Below, piece by piece: positions 37,141-44,917 of a stretch of DNA of 64,000 nucleotides; within the stretch, counting starts at the first letter, position 1, and every line of letters begins with the position of its first letter. Below the pieces are notes generated by a model. That model was not told the origin of the DNA. It did no database searches and was given only the letters and a program-made list of their open reading frames with translations. Position numbers and translations under genes: made by a program. Source of the stretch: Candidatus Gastranaerophilales bacterium (GTDB lineage Bacteria > Cyanobacteriota > Vampirovibrionia > Gastranaerophilales > Gastranaerophilaceae); NCBI GenBank assembly GCA_944325865.1, contig CALVBS010000002.1, positions 124,001 through 188,000 on the forward strand. Reading direction: 5' to 3'.

Positions 37141-37455
37141 ATGGGCTGGCTTTATCTGATTCTGGCAATTATACTGGAACTGTTCGGCACATCGATGATG
37201 AAACTTTCAAACGGTTTGACCGTTTTATGGCCTACGATTGCAATGTTTGCAGGGTATGTATTATGCTTTATATTTCTGTCGTTCGCCTTAAAAACCATAG
37301 ACATGAGTGTTGCTTACGCAATCTGGAGTGCTGTGGGAATTGTATTAATTGCCATTATCGGAATTGTATTCTTTCACGAAAACATTACATTTGCAAAATT
37401 AGCAGGTATTTTACTTATAGTAACAGGTGTAATTACGGTAAAATTAAACTCATAA
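37141..37455 (+). CDS. Small multidrug resistance (SMR) transporter
   Basis: A 104-residue inner-membrane protein with four transmembrane helices, the size of EmrE. Glu13 in LAIILELFGTSMMKLSNG corresponds to the essential Glu14 of EmrE, and MSVAYAIWSAVGIVLIAIIG is the family signature of the third helix. Such proteins exchange cationic drugs or guanidinium for protons as antiparallel or parallel dimers. Subtype (Qac or Gdx) is not settled: the Gdx guanidinium exporters have a different conserved set around the Glu. The start follows the map stop by 2 bases. No partner SMR gene is nearby, so it may act as a homodimer. Confidence 0.85.
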   Translation: MGWLYLILAIILELFGTSMMKLSNGLTVLWPTIAMFAGYVLCFIFLSFALKTIDMSVAYAIWSAVGIVLIAIIGIVFFHENITFAKLAGILLIVTGVITVKLNS

Positions 37456-37464
37456 GGAATAAAT

Positions 37465-38091
37465 ATGAAATATTACATAGGATTATCACTGGCATCAGGT
37501 TCAAGTATGGATTCAGGGCTTGCAATATTTGACGAAGAAAATACCCTGATTATGGTTGATAAACTTTACAAAGTAAATGACATAATATACTTTTTTGATA
37601 ACTATCCTTCAACCGCAAATTCAGAAATTTGTGTATCTCTGGCGTGGGACAGAACAATGCTTAACGGAAAATGGCGTGTACTTTCAAAACCTTACCAGAT
37701 GGTTGCAACAAATCCTCATATTCCTAATCAGGATAACTGGACTCAGCGTTATGCTACAAGAGGGAGTGATTATTTTAAATCACTTACTGAAAAAGGTACT
37801 GTTATAAATCGTTTTGAATTGTATTTGACACGTCAGAGCATGCATTTGAATTCGTGTTTTAAAGAGCGTTCACCGGCAGATTGTAAATTTCTTCAGCAGG
37901 CATTAACAAACGAATGGGGACTTGATTTACCTGCAAATATGATGCCGATGTCGCAGCTTGAGGCAATAGTAGGAGCTATGCTTGCAAAAGAGCACTCAAA
38001 AAATCCATCCAACATAAAAGTCATCGGCGATTTCAGAGATTTGCCGGTAATAGATGTTATCAGAAATCCGAATCTGCTTAAAGCCGGCTAA
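37465..38091 (+). CDS. Uncharacterised protein, possibly RNase H-like (DUF429-like)
   Basis: Not recognised with confidence. The 208 residues have no signal peptide. The N-terminal hairpin (MKYYIGLSLASGSSMDSGLAI) and the internal QLEAIVGAMLAKEHS segment have the rhythm of RNase H-fold proteins of the DUF429 type, but the usual first Asp is replaced by Ser (GLSLAS), so catalysis is doubtful. WDRTMLNGKWR and RFELYLTRQSMHL are notable aromatic/basic segments. TAAGGA lies 7 bases before the ATG, so the gene is probably co-transcribed with map and the SMR gene. A pseudopilin fragment lies immediately beyond its stop. Confidence 0.4.
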   Translation: MKYYIGLSLASGSSMDSGLAIFDEENTLIMVDKLYKVNDIIYFFDNYPSTANSEICVSLAWDRTMLNGKWRVLSKPYQMVATNPHIPNQDNWTQRYATRGSDYFKSLTEKGTVINRFELYLTRQSMHLNSCFKERSPADCKFLQQALTNEWGLDLPANMMPMSQLEAIVGAMLAKEHSKNPSNIKVIGDFRDLPVIDVIRNPNLLKAG

Positions 38092-38099
38092 ATCATTAG

Positions 38100-38174
38100 C
38101 CCAGATTTTATTGTACAGCAATAATCAAGCATAACGGCTGGAAAGTTCCACAAGATTATCCGTACAATTTTTAA
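38100..38174 (+). pseudogene. 3' remnant of a pseudopilin gene
   Basis: The frame from 38112 to the TAA at 38172-38174 encodes CTAIIKHNGWKVPQDYPYNF. It matches the C termini of the pseudopilins at 31852-32598 (CTALIQYNGWKIPKDYP) and 2513-3196 (CADKIMKDGWTIKDDYP). No FTLAEVLI start remains: a stop codon (38097-38099) precedes the fragment and the upstream bases belong to the previous gene. The last three bases of the fragment's stop region overlap the tmk 3' end. This looks like the decayed tail of a fourth pseudopilin gene. Confidence 0.75.
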
Positions 38175-38782
38175 TTAAGAGATTCGTATAAGGCAACTAC
38201 TTCTTTATGAATATCCTCAATAGATTTTGATGCATCAAGAACTTTTACTCTTTCAGGTTCAAGTTCAGAAATTTTATGATAACCATTTCTCACACGATTA
38301 AAAAATTCTACTCCTGCACTTTCCATTCGGTCTTTTTCATTTCCGACACGTTTCATTGATGTTTCTACATCAATATCAAAAACGAAAGTTAAATCAGGTC
38401 TTCTGTCACCTGTTGCCAGATTATTCAACATTTTTATACGGTCAATATCAAGCCCTCTGCCGTATCCCTGATAGGCAATCGTACTATCTGTATGCCTGTC
38501 ACAGAGTACAATTTTCCCGTTTTTCACAGCAGGGTTAACAATCACATCAATATGCTGGGCTCTGTCAGCAAGAAAAAGAAATGCTTCAGCCTGTGATGAA
38601 ACTTCTCCGTCATAGTTTAATAAAATTTCCCGAATTTTTTCACCCAATCCTCTTGCACCCGGTTCCCGCGTTACAATTACATCACGCCCCTTTGATTTTA
38701 AATATTTTGCCAAAAGCATAAGCTGGGTAGTTTTTCCGCACCCGTCAGCACCTTCAAACGTAATAAATAAGCCTTTTGTCAT
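38171..38782 (-). CDS. tmk: Thymidylate kinase
   Basis: Phosphorylates dTMP to dTDP. The 203 residues carry the P-loop GADGCGKT (about 11-18), the substrate motif TREPG (about 40-44), CDRHTDSTIAYQGYGRG (the DR-x motif near residue 96) and the LID segment RVGNEKDRMESAGVEFF. The family is compact and complete. An AGGAAA site precedes the ATG. Its 3' end overlaps the pseudopilin remnant on the other strand. The M29 aminopeptidase gene upstream ends at a hairpin terminator at 38811-38834, so tmk should have its own promoter in the 56-base gap. Confidence 0.95.
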   Translation of the reverse strand: MTKGLFITFEGADGCGKTTQLMLLAKYLKSKGRDVIVTREPGARGLGEKIREILLNYDGEVSSQAEAFLFLADRAQHIDVIVNPAVKNGKIVLCDRHTDSTIAYQGYGRGLDIDRIKMLNNLATGDRRPDLTFVFDIDVETSMKRVGNEKDRMESAGVEFFNRVRNGYHKISELEPERVKVLDASKSIEDIHKEVVALYESLN

Positions 38783-38810
38783 ATCTTTTCCTGTGTTGTT
38801 GAATAACTTA

Positions 38811-38834
38811 AAAAAGCGGGAAAAATTCCCGCTT
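38811..38834 (-). terminator. Terminator after the M29 aminopeptidase gene
   Basis: On the minus strand AAGCGGGAA pairs with TTCCCGCTT over a 3-base loop and runs into a T-rich tail (TTTTTAAG). Confidence 0.8.
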
Positions 38835-38838
38835 ACTA

Positions 38839-39942
38839 TTATATAATAAACTTGCCGTTTTCGTAAATCAGAACATCATCAGCAAAAATTTTTCCGCCGT
38901 TTTTCATATTTTTAATCATATCCCAGTGAAGTCCCGAAACATTTTTACCCCCTGTTTCAGGATACGATGCCCCGACTGCCATATGAATCGAACCCCCTAT
39001 TTTTTCATCAAAGAGAATATTACCGGTAACATCCTGAATTTCATCATTAGTTCCGATTGCGATTTCACCGATTCCGCGTGAACCTTCATCCATATCTAAC
39101 ATTGCATTCAGAAAATCTTCGCCGCGTTCTGCCGTTGCTTTTATTATCTTTCCGTTTTCAATAAAAAGATGTACCCCGTGGGCTTCATTGCCTCTATAGA
39201 TTTGAGGGAAATCAAAGTATATTTCACCGTTAATGTCATCTTCAACAGGTGAGGTAAAAACTTCACCGTCAGGATAATTATTTAAGCCTGAACAGCTTAT
39301 CCATTTTCTGCCTTCAACTCCGAATGTTATATCCGTCTTTTCACCGATAATATGTAACTTTTTAACTCTGTCAAGATAATTTGCCCATTTAGTTTGTTTT
39401 TCGTCAAGTTCGCGTAATTTTGCAACAGGATCATCTAAATCAAGATAGCAGGATTTAAATAGAAAGTCTGAATATTCATCAAAAGACATTTTAGCTTCCT
39501 GAGCAAGTGCGTGCGTTGGAACATCCGCAATAACCCATTTTGCCGAACCTTCAGCAGAACGTTTCATAAGCATTTCCGAAAGGAATTTAGTTGCCTTACC
39601 CCGTCTTGAAAGTTTTTGTAAATCAGCCCTTGCCATATTTTTAGTATTCATAGGTCCGCCAATAGAGATAAATTTATCAACTGTTTCATATTCTAACTTT
39701 GTTACAGGGTCAACATAATCAAGCTGTTCATCAGTTGCAAGTTTAATAAAAGTATCGGACAGATCCTCAATAGAAGTTCTCACAATCGGATGCCCGCCCC
39801 GTTCAAGAACCCTTTTATAAACAGCCTTAACCAGCTCTTTTGTATAAACACTTGTCCCTCTTATTTGTACAAGATCACCCTTTTGTACGTCAACAGAATA
39901 ATCAACAAGAACTTCTGCGTATTTATCCCAAATTGTTTTCAT
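38839..39942 (-). CDS. M29-family aminopeptidase
   Basis: A 367-residue metallo-aminopeptidase of the M29 (AmpS/PepS, thermophilic) family, which trims N-terminal residues from peptides in the cytoplasm. Conserved family segments are VLVDYSVDVQKGDLVQIRG (N-terminal domain), GLNNYPDGEVFTSPVED and AERGEDFLNAMLDMDEGSRGIGEIAIGTN with the metal-ligand Glu and His residues in the C-terminal domain, and IHMAVGASYPETGGKNVSGLHWDMI near the end. It ends at the terminator at 38811-38834. A GAGAGGGG site precedes the ATG. Specificity cannot be read from sequence. Confidence 0.88.
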   Translation of the reverse strand: MKTIWDKYAEVLVDYSVDVQKGDLVQIRGTSVYTKELVKAVYKRVLERGGHPIVRTSIEDLSDTFIKLATDEQLDYVDPVTKLEYETVDKFISIGGPMNTKNMARADLQKLSRRGKATKFLSEMLMKRSAEGSAKWVIADVPTHALAQEAKMSFDEYSDFLFKSCYLDLDDPVAKLRELDEKQTKWANYLDRVKKLHIIGEKTDITFGVEGRKWISCSGLNNYPDGEVFTSPVEDDINGEIYFDFPQIYRGNEAHGVHLFIENGKIIKATAERGEDFLNAMLDMDEGSRGIGEIAIGTNDEIQDVTGNILFDEKIGGSIHMAVGASYPETGGKNVSGLHWDMIKNMKNGGKIFADDVLIYENGKFII

Positions 39943-39997
39943 AAAAATTCCCCTCTCTTATTTTGTTCTATTCTCAATATTTTAATATTAAGACAAA

Positions 39998-40028
39998 AGT
40001 CCCTTATCACACATCGTGAAAAGGGACT
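39998..40028 (-). terminator. Terminator after lpxA
   Basis: AGTCCCTT (39998-40005) and AAGGGACT (40021-40028) form a stem that extends through TCAC/GTGA with single-base bulges. On the minus strand a T-rich run (TTTTGTC) follows; this ends lpxA transcription before the M29 gene. Confidence 0.75.
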
Positions 40029-40054
40029 AATTATATTATAATTTTCAAATAAAA

Positions 40055-40864
40055 CTATTCTTCGCTTTCAAGTGACTCGTGTCCTGTTTTGTGAGATTTC
40101 AAAAGAACACCGCGTTTTGAAGTCTTAATAAAATTAATCATATTTTCAATATATTCGTTAGTAGGAATTTCAGCTCTGATTTTTTCAATAGCCTGAGTTG
40201 TATTCAAATCTTCTGAAATCAAAAGTTTAAATGCTTCATTTGTTGCCGTTCTGATTTCCTGAGGCACACCGCGGCGTTTCATTGCAATTACATTAATTCC
40301 GCGTGGAACCGGAGGTCTTCCTTCACCTTTTGAATATGGCAGAATATCCTGACGTGATGCTGAGAATCCGCTTATAATAGCCATATCACCAATTCTTATA
40401 TTTTGATGGAATACACTCATTCCTCCGACAAATGCTCCAAATCCAACATGAACATGTCCGCCGAGCGTTACAAGATTAGCCAGAATAACCTGATCTGCAA
40501 GTACACAGTTATGAGCGACATGAGACCCGACCATTAAAAGACATTTGTTACCTATTCTTGTTGTGAAATCACCGCAGGCAGCTCCTCTGTGAACTGTTAC
40601 ATTTTCTTTAATAATGGTATCATCACCTATAACAACTTTAGTCGGTTCACCCTTGTAACCCAGATCCTGCGGTTCGGAACCTATAGTCGCAAACGGGGAG
40701 ATTGTACATCTTTCCCCTATCTCGGCATGTTCAATATAAGCATTTGCAATAACTCTTGTCTTGCTTCCTATTTTAACATTTTCACCAATAATAACATATG
40801 GTCCGATAATAGCATCATCAGCAATTTGTGCCGAAGGATGAATAACCGCTGTCTTGTCAATCAT
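40055..40864 (-). CDS. lpxA: LpxA-type acyl-[ACP]--UDP-N-acetylglucosamine acyltransferase
   Basis: LpxA transfers a 3-hydroxyacyl chain to UDP-GlcNAc, the first step of lipid A synthesis. The 269 residues begin with a left-handed beta-helix of hexapeptide repeats (I/V-x-x-x-x-x periodicity, residues 1-190), then a helical C-terminal domain from about 200. HVAHNC (residues 115-120) corresponds to E. coli HIAHDC, giving catalytic His118 for E. coli His125. GFSASRQDILPYSKGEG follows. No other lipid A gene is nearby, so this alone does not show that the cell makes LPS. GAGAGG precedes the ATG. The C-terminal tail (KSHKTGHESLESEE) is acidic and longer than usual. Confidence 0.88.
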   Translation of the reverse strand: MIDKTAVIHPSAQIADDAIIGPYVIIGENVKIGSKTRVIANAYIEHAEIGERCTISPFATIGSEPQDLGYKGEPTKVVIGDDTIIKENVTVHRGAACGDFTTRIGNKCLLMVGSHVAHNCVLADQVILANLVTLGGHVHVGFGAFVGGMSVFHQNIRIGDMAIISGFSASRQDILPYSKGEGRPPVPRGINVIAMKRRGVPQEIRTATNEAFKLLISEDLNTTQAIEKIRAEIPTNEYIENMINFIKTSKRGVLLKSHKTGHESLESEE

Positions 40865-41112
40865 TTCTATACCTCTCTTTTCTTAATCAATAGGTTAATT
40901 ATATTACAAACTAACGCTCCCCTCAAGAATTTTAATATTAATTTAATAAGTAAAAGACTTGCGGTTGAGAATGAGAAGCATTCATTTCAAATAGTTTATT
41001 TATAATCTGTAAACTTTTGTTAAAAATTCTTTCGTAAATTTAAAGGTTTTGAAAAGAAATGCCGTAATAAGAAGTATAGAGTTACGACACAAGAAAGGAT
41101 TATTTCAGACCT

Positions 41113-42246
41113 ATGGGAATGTCTGCGTCACAAGCCAGATTATTAAGTTTGACAGCAAGAATGACCGATAACGAAAATTCCGCTCAGGATATTACGTATT
41201 CGAAAATCAGGCTTGCCAACCAAACTCAGGAATTAAATAATGAATATCTTGATGCTCTTGACGCAACAAAACTTACCGTATTAACAGGATTTAATAATTC
41301 TGAAGAGGTTTATACCGATATTTCCTACGGACTTATGACAGGTTATAATACAGTAGCTACAGGAAAACAATATGTGGTTACTGATGCAAAAGGCAGAGTT
41401 CTTGTAACTGCACAATATGCAGCGGCCTTTGAAGCAGGAAACGGAGATTTAAATAAATTTTTGGCTGAATTGGGTTATTCACAGGCTACTATTGATGTAT
41501 CAGAAAACAGTGGTGCCTCAGATACTGATAAAGCTCTTGCAAAACAGAAAGTCCACGAAGCATGGGATCAATACCTGACATCAGTAGGACTTCATTATGG
41601 TGATGACGAACACGGTCTTGAATTCGGATACACATCTTTCGGAAATGACCCTTATAACGGTTATCCGACATACACACTTATTGATTTGAATACAGGAGAA
41701 AAAAGTACAAAAGCTCTGGTGTACGAAGGTTCAACTCAAGAACAACGGGAATTTTATGATTACGCTGTTGCATTGACTGAAGCCTATTACGGAACGTCAG
41801 ATTCTATAAACACTTTAAAAACAGCTGCCGATTCAGAAAATGCAGGATACGTAAAATACCTTACAAACATATTCCAGAAAATGTTGAGTGCAGGTTACTA
41901 TACGGAAGATGAACCTAACGAAACAATTAAAGACAATGCCTGGTTTGAGCAACAGTTGAGAGACGGCAAACTTCTGCTTGAATACTATTCAACAACAGAA
42001 AAGAAATTTGTCTCAACTTCTATCGATTCCGATACTGCAATACAGGAAGTTGAAGATGAAAGAGAACTGTCGTTGATTGAACAGGAATATAATAACAAAC
42101 TTGATGATTTGGAAGCAAAAGACAATCAATTTGACCTTGAACTTAAGAAACTTGATACCGAACATAACGCACTACAAACTGAATATGATGCAGTTAAATC
42201 GGTAATCGAAAAGAATGTTGAGAAAACATTCAATATTTTCTCATAA
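41113..42246 (+). CDS. Lineage-type protein with filament-subunit-like helical ends
   Basis: Not recognised as a named family. The 377 residues start MGMSASQARLLSLTARMTDNENSAQDI without a signal peptide. Long charged helices lie at both ends (about 1-60 and 310-377; the latter NKLDDLEAKDNQFDLELKKLDTEH), and the middle (about 65-300) is beta-rich and rich in Tyr and Asp. Helical termini around a variable centre is the architecture of flagellin, hook-associated proteins and needle or EspA-type filament subunits, but no sequence signature of those families is visible. The gene stands alone and ends at a strong terminator. An in-frame ATG at 41119 is an alternative start; AAAGGA lies 13 bases before the first ATG. 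Confidence 0.5.
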   Translation: MGMSASQARLLSLTARMTDNENSAQDITYSKIRLANQTQELNNEYLDALDATKLTVLTGFNNSEEVYTDISYGLMTGYNTVATGKQYVVTDAKGRVLVTAQYAAAFEAGNGDLNKFLAELGYSQATIDVSENSGASDTDKALAKQKVHEAWDQYLTSVGLHYGDDEHGLEFGYTSFGNDPYNGYPTYTLIDLNTGEKSTKALVYEGSTQEQREFYDYAVALTEAYYGTSDSINTLKTAADSENAGYVKYLTNIFQKMLSAGYYTEDEPNETIKDNAWFEQQLRDGKLLLEYYSTTEKKFVSTSIDSDTAIQEVEDERELSLIEQEYNNKLDDLEAKDNQFDLELKKLDTEHNALQTEYDAVKSVIEKNVEKTFNIFS

Positions 42247-42308
42247 AAGATTTAAGCGATTCCTTTTCCTATATTTCCTTAAATTTAAATTTCGTAACTT
42301 TTCCCCTG

Positions 42309-42336
42309 CCACTTTTCAGATAAAAGTGGTTTTTTC
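42309..42336 (+). terminator. Rho-independent terminator after the 41113 gene
   Basis: CCACTTTT (42309-42316) pairs with AAAAGTGG (42322-42329), loop CAGAT, followed by six T. The T-run reaches the last codon of the convergent gene at 42337. Confidence 0.9.
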
Positions 42337-42582
42337 TTATTTATGTGTATTAACAGTAAAGTTTATGCCAAGATTTTTTAAGCTCTCAAAAAGTTTATTT
42401 TCTGCCGATTTATGAGGAAAAATTTCTATACCATCATTCTTGATATTTGTAAGCAGATGATTTTCTTTAACCACACTGAGAACTTTATTATACATATATT
42501 GAACATTTTTATTTGCACCGGAATTAGGAACAACCACTTTTGGGGAAGGCTGACTGTAAATTTTTATCGGGGTAATTTTCAT
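42337..42582 (-). CDS. Small uncharacterised protein
   Basis: Not recognised. The 81 residues begin MKITPIKIYSQPSPKVVVPNSG, a flexible Ser/Pro-rich stretch, and are followed by two helices (VQYMYNKVLSVVKENHLL and HKSAENKLFESLKNLG). No signal peptide. Its N terminus resembles the Gln/Ser-rich start of the protein at 14687-16354 only in general style. Its stop lies beside the terminator of the convergent gene. Codon use is like its neighbours; as a short gene its reality rests on the plausible start and the uninterrupted frame. Confidence 0.4.
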   Translation of the reverse strand: MKITPIKIYSQPSPKVVVPNSGANKNVQYMYNKVLSVVKENHLLTNIKNDGIEIFPHKSAENKLFESLKNLGINFTVNTHK

Positions 42583-42652
42583 ATTTTCTCCTGCTAATTG
42601 AACTGTATTTATTAATAATTACATAAATATAAAAAAATAGAAAGTTGTTATA

Positions 42653-42691
42653 TAAATAAAAAAAGGACCTCTTTTAAAAAGAGGTCCTTTT
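42653..42691 (-). terminator. Terminator after fusA
   Basis: On the minus strand AAAAGGACCTC pairs with GAGGTCCTTTT over a short AT loop, and a long T-rich tail follows. Confidence 0.9.
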
Positions 42692-42705
42692 CAACAATAA
42701 TAACG

Positions 42706-44796
42706 TTATGCCTTACTTGCACCTGCTTTTTCGATAATTTCTTTTTCGATATTAGCAGGAACCTGTTCATAGTGGTTAAATTCCATAGAGAATGTACCAC
42801 GACCCTGAGTATTACTTCTCAAGTCTGTTGCATAACCGAACATGTTTGCAAGCGGAACAATAGCTCTGATAATAACGTTTCCGGTATTACCCTGAGGTTC
42901 CTGTCCTTCAACACGTCCGCGTCTTCTTGAAATGTCGCCGATAATTGTTCCGGTAAATTCATCCGGAATTTCAATTTCAACTTTCATCATCGGTTCAAGG
43001 ATACAAGGCTGAGCTTTGCGGCAGCCTTCTTTAATAGCCATAGAACCAGCAATTTTAAACGCCATTTCAGAAGAGTCAACTTCGTGATAAGAACCATCAT
43101 AAAGTTCAACTTTAACGTCAATCATCGGGAATCCTGCTAAGATACCGCCTTCAAGAGCTTCTTCCATACCTTTTCTTGCAGGTTCAATGTATTCTCTAGG
43201 AATAGCACCACCGACAATTTTGTTTTCAAATACAAATCCGGCATTTTCTTCAGCAGGTGAAATTTTAACTTTAACGTGACCATACTGACCTTTACCACCT
43301 GACTGACGGATAAATTTAGAATCCTGATCAGCAGTACCTCTGATAGTTTCACGGTAAGCAACCTGAGGTTTACCGATATTAGCTTCAACTTTAAATTCTC
43401 TCAACATACGGTCAACGATAATATCAAGGTGAAGCTCACCCATACCGGAGATAATTGTCTGACCTGTTTCCGTATCGGATTTAACACGGAAAGAAGGATC
43501 TTCTTCAGCAAGTTTCTGAAGAGCAATACCCATTTTATCCTGATCCGCTTTTGTTTTTGGTTCAATAGCAACAGAGATAACCGGTTCAGGGAAAGACATT
43601 TTTTCTAAGATGATAGGTGCTTTTTCATCACACAAAGTATCACCGGTAGTGGTATCTTTCAAACCAACTGCAGCACAGATGTCGCCTGCATAAACTTCTT
43701 GTTCTTCAAGTCTTTGATCAGCGTACATACGAACAAGTCTTGCAATACGTTCTTTTTTACCGTTAGTTGCGTTAAGAACGTAAGAACCTGAAGTAATAAC
43801 ACCTGAATAAACTCTCAAGAATGTCAAACGACCTACATAAGGGTCTGTCATAACTTTGAATGCAAGAGCTGAGAAAGGTTCTGAGTCAGAAGAATGTCTT
43901 TCAACTTTTGTACCGTCTTCAAGCTCACCTTCAATAGCCTTAACATCAACAGGAGAAGGCATATAGTCAACTACGTTATTCAACAGCAACTGAACACCTT
44001 TGTTTTTGAAAGCTGTACCACAGCAAACAGGAACAATCTTGTTTTCGCAAACAGCTTTTCTTAATCCTGCTTTCAATTCATCAACAGTAATAGAGTCAGG
44101 ATCTTCAAAGAATTTTTCCATCAAAGTATCATCTTCTGATGCGATAGCTTCAACCATAGCATCTCTGTATTCTTTAGCTTTATCAGCCATATCTGCCGGA
44201 ATTTCTTCTTCTCTGATATCTGTACCCAAATCGTTTGTATAAATTTCAGCCTTCATTGTCATCAAATCAATAAGACCTGTAAATTTATCTTCAGCACCGA
44301 TAGGGAGCTGTATAGGAACAGCATTTGCTCCTAATCTTGTTTTAATCTGGTCAACAACTCTGTAGAAATCTGCACCGGTTCTGTCCATCTTGTTAACGAA
44401 TACCATACGAGGAACTTCGTATCTGTTAGCCTGTCTCCAAACAGTTTCAGACTGAGACTGAACACCGCCTACGGCACAAAATACAGCAACAACACCGTCC
44501 AATACACGAAGAGAACGTTCTACTTCAATAGTAAAGTCAACGTGCCCCGGAGTATCGATGATGTTAATCTGGTGGCCTTTCCATTCTGCAGTAACAGCTG
44601 CAGACTGAATTGTGATACCTCTTTCACGTTCCTGTTCCATAAAGTCCGTTACGGCAGCACCGTCATGAACTTCCCCGATTTTATGAGTTTTTCCGGTGTA
44701 GAACAAGATACGCTCTGTAGTAGTGGTTTTACCTGCATCAATGTGTGCGGCAATACCAATGTTTCTGATTTTTTCCAATGGAGTTTTTCTTGCCAT
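42706..44796 (-). CDS. fusA: Elongation factor G
   Basis: GTPase that drives translocation on the ribosome. 696 residues, the usual length. GTPase motifs: [17 protein letters not shown] near the N terminus (P-loop about 16-24), the switch-region [10 protein letters not shown] and [12 protein letters not shown] (NKMD). The domain IV tip follows [19 protein letters not shown], and the C-terminal domain V ends the protein. A ribosome-binding site AAGGAA precedes the ATG. fusA stands alone here rather than in the rpsL-rpsG-fusA-tuf string. A second EF-G-like copy cannot be excluded elsewhere. Complete and well preserved. Confidence 0.97.
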   Translation of the reverse strand: MARKTPLEKIRNIGIAAHIDAGKTTTTERILFYTGKTHKIGEVHDGAAVTDFMEQERERGITIQSAAVTAEWKGHQINIIDTPGHVDFTIEVERSLRVLDGVVAVFCAVGGVQSQSETVWRQANRYEVPRMVFVNKMDRTGADFYRVVDQIKTRLGANAVPIQLPIGAEDKFTGLIDLMTMKAEIYTNDLGTDIREEEIPADMADKAKEYRDAMVEAIASEDDTLMEKFFEDPDSITVDELKAGLRKAVCENKIVPVCCGTAFKNKGVQLLLNNVVDYMPSPVDVKAIEGELEDGTKVERHSSDSEPFSALAFKVMTDPYVGRLTFLRVYSGVITSGSYVLNATNGKKERIARLVRMYADQRLEEQEVYAGDICAAVGLKDTTTGDTLCDEKAPIILEKMSFPEPVISVAIEPKTKADQDKMGIALQKLAEEDPSFRVKSDTETGQTIISGMGELHLDIIVDRMLREFKVEANIGKPQVAYRETIRGTADQDSKFIRQSGGKGQYGHVKVKISPAEENAGFVFENKIVGGAIPREYIEPARKGMEEALEGGILAGFPMIDVKVELYDGSYHEVDSSEMAFKIAGSMAIKEGCRKAQPCILEPMMKVEIEIPDEFTGTIIGDISRRRGRVEGQEPQGNTGNVIIRAIVPLANMFGYATDLRSNTQGRGTFSMEFNHYEQVPANIEKEIIEKAGASKA

Positions 44797-44917
44797 TTTG
44801 TTTTTCCTTTTTTATTATAATTGTGTACTTCTGCTATTTATAAATTTAGCCTCATTATAATTATCTCATAAACATGTTTTTTTTCAACAAAACGCTTAAC
44901 AATCAAGACATAAAATT

